Positions 36,055 to 46,342 of a stretch of 64,000 nucleotides of DNA are shown here, one piece after another. The stretch's first letter is position 1. Each line of letters opens with the position of its first letter. A program made the position numbers and the translations under genes. The notes beneath the pieces are model-generated. The model saw only the letters and a list, made by a program, of their open reading frames with translations, was not told where the DNA came from and searched no databases. Source of the stretch: Asterias amurensis. Lineage: Eukaryota > Echinodermata > Asteroidea > Forcipulatida > Asteriidae. The DNA lies in the NCBI RefSeq assembly GCF_032118995.1, contig NC_092669.1:12634335-12698334 (forward strand), read 5' to 3'.

Positions 36055-38103
36055 TTACACCTTGTTATAAATCTTCACTGATCTGTTGTTTGTCACTGCA
36101 AGCTGCTGACCATCTGATGTCAATGAGATTCCACATGGGTTGTACAGACCCTGAGCAATACAGCTGAGAAATCTCCCCTGAGTGTCATACTGATGAATAT
36201 GACCAGCGCCTAACCCACTGCACACTGCAATGTAGATAGCTGAGCTGTCACAGCATACACCTCTGCAGGATTGAACTTGTTGACTATTGATTTTTGGATT
36301 GATGCTGAATAATAAAGTACCAGTGAGTTCAACAATGTCTACTCGATCCCCACCACTGACTACAACTCTGACCTTGCTGTCAATGGCCAAGTACCAAGGT
36401 TGTGTCTGAACTGAAACAGTGTCAATGAGTGAACCATCATTGGATCTGTGTTTAGTTATAACTGACCTCCACACATCCCCGACCATGATTGATGTATCCT
36501 TCATGATTGCTACACTGTAGAGGTCTACTGATGTCTTGCCCACTTCACTATGAGGCACTGTGTGGAATTCAAACATCTTGGTGCCATTCCTATTGTACAT
36601 CTTGACAGAGTTGGTCCCATCTACAATCACTAACTGATTCTGGAATGCAGCAACAGCCACAGGGTCTGGAAAACAAAAGAACAAATGGATAGGACCCAAT
36701 AAAATGAATGATGATTCATTTGCAAATTACAATGTACTTTATATTATTTTGATTTTTGTACAAATACAAAGAGATGATTTTAAAAAAATGTTTCCTGTGT
36801 TGTAAAAGCTCTTTGAAAGTTGCTTCCAATTCAACTGTATACATGTACAATCTGACAGTGTCAATAACAACAATTTCTACTGATCAAGAAAGAAATTGTA
36901 CTGAATTCATTCTTTTTAACCTTTTTTTCAGATTTAACCTAAATTGCAATACTTATTGATATTTATTTTAATCATTTTGTATAAATTTCCTTTGTTGGTG
37001 TTGGATAGAGGAATGTCAATTATTGAGAATGACACCAGCAGAGGGGATTTAGTGATCATGCAGCAGATGAATGTAGTCCTAGTCTACAAGGTACAGTAAA
37101 ATATCAATAACCATTCAATTTAATGACATACAGTTTGACTACCATGGAAACCTTGTATTGATCACAACCAATGCTGTGATGTTTGAACATTTTAATGGTT
37201 GACTTTAGTTGAGAACTGCAAACAATGTTTGGTAAATATTCTCAGATTTGTTTGTGGTATTGGATTAGAATAAATCCTTATTTTAATGGAATACTCTTCG
37301 ACTGTCAACCTGAAAACTAATCATTCAAGAGTACTTTTTGCTAAGTTTTATCTGATATTTACAGCTGTACCTCTGACTAAAATAATTGTAGGGAACTTAC
37401 TGCTTGATGTGATAGATTTCTTCTGGTGTCCCTTACTGTCGTAGATTACCACTCTGTTATTCCCAAAGTCTGCCATTGCCATCTCATCCCCAGGTACAGA
37501 GGCATCAATACCCCAAGCCACATTGATTCCTTCACCATACTCCAAACTAAGCTCCCACTTTGGCTCCTTCATAGGCTCCTTAACAATCAGATTACCCAGG
37601 GAGATGTCACAAACCCCTGGAGTGAATCCCAACTGGTCAAGGGTCATATCTATCTTGGGTTGTTTTTGATCTCCAAGTAATTTCAAGTCCTTACTGATTG
37701 TTGGATAGCTTGCAAGGAAGTCAGGCACTGATGAATTGGTGCTGACATCTTTGGCAGTCTGCAGTGAATGCTTTATTTGCTGTGAGTTTAGACTCACTGT
37801 TTGCTCAAATTCCTCCAATTTCTTGTTCCGATCTTTAAGGATAGTTTGTATTTCATCCATGATGCGACTCTCTTGAGCTGTTACCTCAGCCCTGATCTCA
37901 TCCGCTCTGTTCTTCACCTCTGCCATGGTTCTCTTAGCTGCAATGTTTAGGTTGTCTTTCATTGTTGAGGCAGTTGCTTGAGATTGATCAAGGTTCTTCA
38001 GGGTTTCTTCAAGGGGAGGAAAGAGTTGAGCCAATGACTGTTTATATGTGGATGAGGCTTGGTCGCAGTCAATATACTCATGTGATGGTTTAGAATATGC
38101 CAT
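36055..38103 (-). CDS. TN5: RING- and B-box-less TRIM-NHL paralog, 437 aa
   Basis: Exons 37,401-38,103 and 36,055-36,665 give 437 residues in frame. The protein starts MAYSKPS and goes straight to HEYIDCDQASS: compared with TN1, residues 8-200 (RING, B-box 1 and nearly all of B-box 2) are gone, a 579-bp deletion with the three bases TGT common to both edges. Coiled coil and all six NHL blades are intact, and splice signals match the other genes. It cannot act as a RING ligase but should still dimerise through the coiled coil, so a decoy or dominant-negative role is a fair inference. Closest to TN1 before the linker (CDQ, FPPLEETLKNLDQ). Surface sites: N-P-V, V-DLY-S, GDVWR, QPWY, the short loop GGDR, AVCSGLGAG, YNPCG and TNNRS. 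It could instead be a decaying copy, but no reading-frame damage was seen. Confidence 0.9.
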
Positions 38104-38199
38104 TTTGATCTGAATGAAAAAAGAGCACAATTAACAAACTAATTAATCAAATATTATAAACCGCAAGGGAATCCGACTAGGTAAATTTTAAATGATATG

Positions 38200-38405
38200 G
38201 GTTGAACAAATAAAATTGGACTAAAGTGGGACTTGAACCAGCGACCTCCGGAGTTACGTGCCAGCGCTCTACCAACTGAGCTATCTAGCCAACATAGAGT
38301 GACAAACAACACATGGCTTATAGCTTAGTTGGTAGAGCGCCAGCACATATTATCTGCAGGCCGTTGGTTCATGTCACACTCAAGTAAATTTGTCTTGGTT
38401 CAACC
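38200..38405. repeat. tRNA-like foldback element in TN5 intron 1
   Basis: GGTTGAACAAA left end and GGTTCAACC right end. Modules as elsewhere, with a weaker plus B box (GGTTCATGTCACAC). Confidence 0.75.
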
Positions 38406-39010
38406 TCAAATAAAAAGACTTAACATTCAGTTTGCATGAACAGCTGATTGCTATTCTACATCAAATTGAACATCGTACATTAGATGGGAATGTAATAAAA
38501 CATTAACATTCTATGTGAACATGAAGATTTCTTTGATGTAGCATTTTGAAATCAGCTTTTAAGCAACCATTAAAGCATACATTTAGTCAGCTAACAAAAA
38601 TAATTTAATACTAATTTGATTTGGGACACTTTGGTTCAGCACTGAATATTGGGGATGCCAAATGTTATAAAAATATGAACTAGCGAAATCAAGTCTTTCA
38701 GATTAAATAGTTGAGAACACTAAGGTGCAAGTATTTTACAATATTTTGTTACAAATAAGCAGATCTGCTGCACTTTTCTTGCAAATAGTTATTTTTGTCT
38801 AGCAGTTTTAGCATAAAAATAATTTTTGTCTCACTGAGATTATTTTTGCGACTTTGTTTTACTATATTTCTCAAAAACCACAACACCTCAGCGAACAAAA
38901 ATGATGTACTGCACAATTTAAGTAGTATTGGTATATATACAATCTTAGGCCTGTTTTAAATAAGCTGGAGTATTTTAGCAAAAATGAATCAGATTGTGAT
39001 CTGTACTCAC

Positions 39011-39110
39011 CTAAGCACTTAGTACTGTTCAAAAAGATGTCCAAGATACGTCTGCAATCCTGTCAGAATGTTCACTGAGTTTACAACAATCTCTTATTTC
39101 CTGGTAGAAC
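39011..39110 (-). promoter_or_regulatory. TN5 noncoding first exon and presumed core promoter
   Basis: Donor CTTAG/GTGAGT at 39,011, then AACTCAGTGAAC and GGAAATAAGAGATTG. The promoter block is as well kept as in the full-length genes, which argues that TN5 is still transcribed. Confidence 0.5.
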
Positions 39111-39737
39111 TCAAAACTCTGTCGCAGCAAATACAGTCACAAAAACACCTACGTAGCAAGTTTGTACTATGTACTGTGAAGGGTGTGTCCACAGTTGCTG
39201 GATCAATGTAAAACATACAATGTACTGCAGTACTGTATGTTGACAATGAACTTCAGTGTCAAAGGTCATGGAGCTATGGATACTGCACTACTGTTTGTTG
39301 TCTGGGCTGTTTTAACAATGAACTTGGCAGTGTACATGGTGTAAACAACTCCATGAGTGTACAATACATACATAGGTATAGAGTGATAAAGTTGTAAAGA
39401 GCGATATAGAAATAAGGTTATTATTATTATTCATAGAGCTGCTAAGCACAACAAATTGCTTAGCATGAAATTTCTCGGTAAAAACAGGATTACTAACCAA
39501 ATTTTCATTTGTTGCATATTGCTTGATACTTGTGTTCAGCTGTTGTTTGCTAAATCTTGAAAATCACTTGAAAATTTGGTTGGTAATCCTGTTTTGTAAC
39601 AAGGAAAAAATTTCATGCTAAGCAATCATTCCTATTCAATCAGAACGTTATGCAATCGACAGACGGCCGGGCATGTCAAGAGACATGACTCTTGCTTGGC
39701 GTCGTTCATTCAACTTTCAAGATTCAACAAAACTTAC

Positions 39738-39823
39738 TCAAAATGCCGGGTGGTCTGCCTGAAATTTACTCCCATTCTCCGGCTGGCTGTTCTCTGTGAT
39801 TTGATGTGAATTCCCATGGTGAC
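39738..39823 (-). CDS. Candidate first coding exon, unknown product
   Basis: On the minus strand ATG lies in a strong Kozak context (GTGTCACCATGGG) and opens MGIHIKSQRTASRRMGVNF, about 27-28 codons up to the splice donor TTTTGA/GTAAGT. I do not recognise the peptide and see no matching downstream exon before the TRIM genes. An overlapping frame starts METVLFKSIFCLLSVV and looks like a signal peptide, so the frame is not settled. It could be a 5' exon of an unrelated gene, or chance. Confidence 0.22.
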
Positions 39824-40581
39824 ACTCGCATTCGCAGACGACAGACAGTAAACAGAATATTGATTTAAAAAGAACTGTTTCCATCACAACAATAAAAGCT
39901 TTATTTTCGTTGCAGAAGTCAAAACAACGACCAGCAGTCTTAGTCCCCAATCGTTTTCCATTAGTGCTTGTTTGTTCATACTAATATCTACGTAATAGCA
40001 ATACTTTAGGTACCATACTAATTCTGTAACTTCTCAAAAGAGGGCGCTGCTTACATTTTGTCGCAATTTTGTGTCGACCCGCGTCAGAAATAATTACGCC
40101 CCCCTAAAAAAAAAAAAAAAAAAAAAGTTTAAGAATTTAAATACAAGAACTACATGTATTCATTATTGAGTTAAAACGGCAAAAATCTATGAATTTATCG
40201 TCAACAAATGAGTTATCATTTTCCTGGTCCCAATGCTTCCTCCGATACTAAAAAATAATGGAAACAAGATAAAAAGCCTTTAAAAAAAAAGGGAAAAAGA
40301 TTTTTCTTCGTATGAGTATTTTGAGCTTTTGTTTTATAAGGTGCGTGATTCACGGGGCCACCGTCGTTCATATAAAACCACCCCCTCTATGTTTATCTTT
40401 CCTTAACTTTCCCCTTTTTGGGGGAGGGGGGAAGGCACTGGAAATTTTGTGGGAGGCGCCCCTCCCATTCCCTGCCGGCTACGCGCCGCTGCCTGTGCCT
40501 TGGTGACTCCTATACAAGGGATAGGACTAGGTGGTGGTCGCAAATTTCGGATCCCTCGTTTCGAAATGTGTGACCCGCTCC

Positions 40582-40790
40582 CTGGGCCCTATTTCATGAA
40601 ACATGCTAAGCAAAATTCTGCCTGACAAAATTAATACACAATATTTTGCTAAGCAAAATAAAAAAGTTAATAATTGAGTGGTCACAACAATGTCAGTGGG
40701 CTGGTAGCCCGTTTCTGTAATGGCAATTTTTTGTCTATGCTTATGTGAGTTTTTGTGCTTACAGGTTTTATAAAATCCTTGGCCTTGGTG
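40582..40790. mobile_element. MITE 'C', diverged copy
   Basis: Starts GGGCCCTATTTCATGAAACA, contains TGCTAAGCAAAATTCTGCC, and ends with a weak mirrored half (TTGTGCTTACAGGTTTTATA). Confidence 0.5.
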
Positions 40791-42097
40791 TCAGTGTCAA
40801 CATGACCCAGGGGGCGGGGGGGGGGGGGGGGGGGGTCAGGGGTTGATGAGTTTGTCTAACTACTTTCAGACCCAGAAATCTCAACGTTCAAGGTTTTTGA
40901 AAAGGGGGGGGGGGCACCAAAATTCAGGGTGGCTGCTTCAATTTTAAGCATAAACTACAACCTGAAATCTTAAAATAAAATAAAGGGGCAAGCCTGACAT
41001 GTTTAGCAGATCACAATAATCAAAATGTTAAGCCCCGTTTGTTATGCTCTTTTTACTAATGAATTTTAACAAATCTTCGGACAGGATTTGCCAAATGTTT
41101 TGAAATATTGATAATTCTTGGACAAAATTTGAAACTAATTTTGCTTGTTGAATATTTGGGAAAATACTGACAGCAGTTTTGTGTGAAGTTTTCCCCTCAC
41201 CAAAATAAACTCTAGTAAAGAAAATGAAAGGAATTGACTCAAAAAAATTAATTATTCACTACTGACCATGGAACAAATTATCTACATTTTAAAAACCTTT
41301 ATTTATTACAGACATTAAAATAATATTTAATTAACACAATTTAAAGGTAAATATTAAACTTGGCTTGCTGTCATAAATGAACGATCTGTGGTTTCCCTCA
41401 AAATGTTAAAAATAACAACAAATTATACACATGAGCCTTTTATACACATACTTGTCATGTGTGCAGTTATACCATAAATATTCTTTTGATTGGTAAGTAG
41501 TTTGCAACAGCCAAGTCTATTTTCTTTTTCAAAAACTGCCATATTCTTGAGTCAGCCATTTTAAGTCTTATTCCCTGACTGACAGGGTTTTGGATACACA
41601 CAATGCTCATGAGAGTAACCAGACTGTTTTTGTTTACTGTGGAATATCTAATAGATGTAAATGAATTGTCAAACAGGCTTAAAGGAATATTACAGAATTG
41701 TTTTTTTTGATAACAAAACAGTTGCTGGCAGTGTAAGAACTTTTTGTAATCCACCATATACATAAACTGACAAGGGTTTAGAAGTTTGAGATAGATCAAC
41801 CATCTGGATCAGAAGAATGATATTGTGCGCTTTCTGCATTGGGCTAGAAGTCATTTCAGAGGGAAATATTTCATAGAAAAAAATGGTTCTCAAATCAGAA
41901 AAGATTTCAGATTAAAATTAACCAATGTTTTAAATCTTTACTAATCCTGTACAATGCCGAAAACTGTTATTGACCACCCGCCCCCCCCCCCAAACCACCA
42001 AAAAGGAAATGCAAATAAACAGGTTTTAAATACTCCATATTGGAAAACAGTGTCCCAGTAAGCATCTTACATCATTGTCTTCTTTAAAGGGAAAGTA

Positions 42098-42436
42098 TTA
42101 AAGGCAGTGGACACTATTGGTAATTAATCAAAATTAGGTTGATAGTATAAAACAATGTGAGAAACGGCTCCCTCTGAAGTGGAGTAGTTTTCGAGAAAGA
42201 AGTAAATTGCCACGAATTTGATTTCAAGACCTCAGATTTAGAATTTTGAGGTCTCGAAATCAAGCATCTGAAAGCACACAACTACAAGGGCGTTTTTTCT
42301 TTCATAATTATCTCCCAACTTCAATGACCGATTGAGCTCAAATTTTCACTGGTTTGTTATTTTATGCATAATGTTGAGATACACCAAGTGAGAAGACTGG
42401 TCTTTGACAATTACCAATAGTGTCCACTGTCTTTAA
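42098..42436. mobile_element. MITE 'A', best complete copy
   Basis: TTAA-AGGCAGTGGACACTATTGGT at the left; ACCAATAGTGTCCACTGTC-TTTAA at the right. The inverted ends, mirrored centre (GACCTCAGATTTAGAATTTT and GAGGTCTCG) and TTAA borders fit a non-autonomous piggyBac-like MITE. Followed directly by another TTAA-AGGCAAAGTATACCTTTGG repeat end. Confidence 0.8.
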
Positions 42437-42714
42437 AGGCAAAGTATACCTTTGGTTTTTGGAACCCAATGATTGTTTTAATCCTTTTTGAATGTAAATA
42501 TTATAAACAATAAAACTAACCTGTGAAAATTTCATTCTAAAAGGTGGCAGCGTTTTGGAGAAACCGCTGAATATCTGAAGCGATTTAGTCGCCGCAGGGA
42601 AAATAATCCCTAATAGACGGTCGTAACAAATAACTTCTTTGGTTGATTGAGCCATTGGTTAATCACAAGTCAATAACCGAAATAGTTGATGGTTACAGCT
42701 GCCAAAACTCACCC
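42434..42714. repeat. MITE 'F' end (AGGCAAAGTATACC)
   Basis: Starts at the TTAA that closes MITE A and reads AAAGGCAAAGTATACCTTTG. It includes GGCAGCGTTTTGGAGAAACC and runs to the border of the NOSIP duplication at 42,715. No matching right end identified. Confidence 0.4.
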
Positions 42715-42892
42715 CTACTTCCCCCAGATTTTTTTTTTTCACCCAAGAAATAAACCAAATAAACACAACATTAATTATGGAGTGGGAAGCGGGGATAAGT
42801 AGTGGGCGGAGACTGGGGAGGGGGCGTGGTTCCAGGTCAGGATATCACAAAGAGTTAAGACTAGTCTTTTCTCGACTTAGGACTAGCAGGCC

Positions 42893-43262
42893 TTTGGGTG
42901 TTTGTACTTTTTGTAGGACAAAAAACACAATGTCCACAGATTTACACTAAACTTACACAGTTTGAAGATAATGATAGTAGAAAGCTTCCTTGAAAATATT
43001 ACGTGCTGAGATGCTGTAGTTTTTTGGGAAATGAGTACAACAATGTCATTAAAATAATTTTCGTCTCATGAGACGAAAATTATTTTAAGCATTTACAAAC
43101 AGATTTTCATGACATTGTTTTACTCATTTCTCAAAAACTACAGCACCTCAGTAAGTAATATTATTTGAAGGGAAGCTTTCCACTATCATTATCTTCAAAC
43201 CCTGTAAGTTTAATGTAAATCTATGGACATTTTGAAAAGTACCCAAATCCTTTATGTTTTTA
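42893..43262. mobile_element. Foldback MITE 'D' in the flank of NOSIP copy 2
   Basis: Palindromic element centred on ATTTTCGTCTCATGAGACGA near 43,070, with arms CACAATGTCCACAGATTTAC and GTAAATCTATGGACATTTTG. Absent at the corresponding place in copy 1. Relics of its arm appear in the first introns of the TRIM genes (ATAATTTTTGTCTCACTGAG) and next to NOSIP exon 3318-3547. Confidence 0.6.
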
Positions 43263-43264
43263 AT

Positions 43265-43465
43265 ATCTCCTAGGACTAGTCCTAAATAAGGACTAGTCCA
43301 ACTAAGGACTAGTCCAACTAAGGACTAGTCCTAACTAAGGACTAGTCCTAACTAAGGACTAGTCCTAACTAAGGACTAGTCCTAACTAAGGACTAGTCCT
43401 AACTAAGGACTAGTCCTAACTAAGGACTAGTCCTAACTAAGGACTAGTCCTAACTAAGGACTAGC
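43265..43465. repeat. 17-bp minisatellite GGACTAGTCCTAACTAA
   Basis: About ten near-perfect tandem copies. The core GGACTAGTCC is its own reverse complement. Copy 1 has only scattered words of this repeat at 140-240, so the expansion is private to the second block. Confidence 0.85.
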
Positions 43466-43587
43466 CTTAGGTTTTTAGTATCTCCTAAGACTACTCCTAA
43501 GTTAGTACTAGTCTTAACTCTTTGTGAAATCAACCCAAGGGGCCGATATCTGGAGCCATAGATGTGACTCGTGGGCGTTCTTATTAA

Positions 43588-46310
43588 TCACGACGCCATC
43601 ATGACTGGCCTGGCTTTCTTGGCTTCAAGCGAAGACTCTGCAGCACTCGCAAATCCAGTTCCTCCCTGAGCAGTTGAAATAAAAAAATTAACATTATTAA
43701 ATACAGACTTTTAGACACTTGTCATTGTAAGGATGTAGGCATGGGTATCATCCACTAGGAGCCTGGCTGGTAGAGCAGAATGCACTAGGAGATGGCTACT
43801 GCCACCAGGGGCATGTTTCCACCTACTCCTGGGGCTGAAACAGGGTTACCCCCTTCACAGTCCATAAGGATAGGCATGGGTACCATCCACTGGGAGCCTG
43901 GCTGGTAGAGCAGAATGCACTAGGAGAGGGCTACTGCCACCAGGGGCAAGTTGCCACCTACTCCTGGGGCTGAAACAGGGTAACCCCCTTCACAGTCTGT
44001 AAGGATAGGCATGGGTACCATCCACTAGGAGCCTGACTGGTAGAGCAGAATGCACTACCTCCCTAACTTTTTACAAAGCATTTATGCATAAGTGCCTTAA
44101 ACATCAAGGGCACAAGTGTCATGGTCAGGATCGAACAAGCACTCTGCTGGGGGTCCCGTGGGCTAAGACATGCCACACACAAAAAGAAAAAAAAGAAAAA
44201 AAAAAAGATAGATTTTTAAGTAAGCCTTAATTTTTTTATATTTTTTTTTCTATGCAAGTTGCCAGACACACAAGGCCTGAAGGCCACTTCAAGGTGTGGA
44301 CTACAATTGTTTTTTCCAGAGGCTGTTGCCACCTACTGAAACAGGGTTACCCCTTTAATAGTCCACACGGATGTAGACTTGGGTATCATCAGTCCGAAGC
44401 CTGGCCGGTAGAGCAGAAAGCACTACCTCCCCGTGTGACCAAGGATCGCACCCAAGTTTACAATTCAACCTGGGAAGCGGTAGCCAGGGGATCACCTGAA
44501 GATAGTCTCCGCTATTCGTATAAAACTTACCCGTCTGATTTTGATGATGTCATTCTCCTTCAGTGTGTCTCCTGTGAAGGGGTCCGTCATGTCCTTCTTT
44601 ATGATTTTCTTGATACAGTCCATCGTGACGACCTTCCCACTTAGAAAAAACAATAGAAAAGTACAAGTTAATACTTAATACTTAAAGTAGAATTATAAAT
44701 TTTGCGTGGTAGAAGTACAACTGAGAGATGTTTGCAGTAGCACCATGTGAAAATCTCTTTTGAGTAGTGTTGATTCTGAGAATAACTGGTTGTTAAGGAC
44801 TCCCACCTTTGTGTACCAACGAGCCCTGCCCATCCACCAGTTAATACTTTACAAGGCAGTAAATATTGAAGTGTGAAAGTACACTAGAAGTGTCGTGGTC
44901 GAGCAATTAAAAGAGTACCGAATTCAAACTCTGGTGTTTCTGATCAGCAGATTGTGGGTTGGAATCCCCAGCCGTGATACTTAAGCAAGACATTTAACCA
45001 TTGCTTCGTCCTTCGGATGGGACGTAAAGCCGTTGGTCCCATGTGTTGTGTAACGCATGTAAAAGAACCCAGTGCACTTATTAAAAAGAAAAGGGGTTCG
45101 CCCCGGTGTTCCTGGCTGAGGCTGCTGTTTGCGCCGTAGAACCTTGTAAACCCTTATATATTAACAGTTTAGAAGTTAGTTTTGCATCAGGTCAAAAGAA
45201 TACAATTTTTGTTACCCTTAAACCGACGTGTTTTATAAGCACTATATCCTGTGTTCTGTGAAAATATTCAACAGGCTTAAATGTTATATTTGTGTACAGT
45301 CACAAATCTACCTTGGTCGCAGCACAGCACAAGGCGTCTTGTTTGATAAAATGTCATGCGTGACGGCACATTTGTACCGGATCTGCTTGGCCACCAGAGG
45401 GCGCTTGTCGTTGACGTCATCAGCTCGTACGAAGTTCACCTGGATAAGGTTCTTTATCTTCAGAGGCTTCTTGCTCATGGGGCAGTTAACTGCTTTGCTC
45501 TGTAGATTTGAAAGTGCGATAATAATAAGTTTATACAAACATGCACAACGGGGAGTTGACACCCCAAAATTACGCGCATAGTTCGGAGGCACGTTCTGTA
45601 TTGTGCAAGAAATCAATTGCTCCCCCTTGCATAAAACGAAAACGCTACACGTCACTGAGATCACGCGCATGTTTTTACGCACAGAGAACAGCTATTGTCC
45701 AATGATCTGCCTCCTATTTTGAGTGTGTGACGTCATATGCAGTGGGTCTATTGTGCGTTTTACGATAACATGTTAATCGTACACTAGGAGCTAGGCTGGT
45801 AGAGCAGAATCCTTCCCAACCTTCATGGAACAATTATGATTAAGTGCCTTGCTCAAGGCCACAAGCGTCATGACCGGGATTTGAACTCAGTCAACTGCTG
45901 ACAACACCAAAGCTTGGGTCCAGCAAAACTAGACTGGTCGTCCACGACACGCTAATGTGCTTAAAGGTTTTTTGACCTGCCATAGCTTATTGCAGTGGCA
46001 GTCTTCCTTTTGACCTCATCGAGGGAACAGTCTGTTCTAGTGCACAGAAATAGAACCTGAAGAAAGCCGAGTGGGGCAATGTGCATGCGATTTCATTGTG
46101 AGATCACTTTTATCTATATCTGTATCTTCAAACATTATTATATAAGCCTATTGTAAACCTGTGGACATTTTGAAAAAGTACCCGAATCCTTTCAGACTTA
46201 AATAGAAAATGCTTACAGGTTTTTGAACTAAAGTCGCTTTGGCCTGAGGTGTTAATGATGGAATCCAGAAACTTGGAAGTTCTGATTTCTTGTCGCCGTT
46301 TTCAGAGACA

Positions 46311-46342
<32 letters not shown>

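Larger units (their letters stand above)
39631..42097. other. Mostly non-array stretch between TN5 and the second NOSIP
   Basis: The array sequence stops inside a truncated MITE C at about 39,625. The next 2.5 kb is mostly not repeated in the window. It holds a candidate minus-strand exon (39,738-39,823), an A-rich tract near 40,108-40,126, a T/C-rich block near 40,370-40,450, a MITE C copy (40,582-40,790), an uninterrupted G run near 40,810-40,836, a C run near 41,982-41,992 and a MITE E left end at about 41,681. No recognisable gene. Confidence 0.55.

Noticed and set aside
41467-41799. 110-aa minus-strand frame in the non-array island
   Set aside because: Low complexity and AT-rich, overlaps a MITE E end, with no recognisable motif or splice context.
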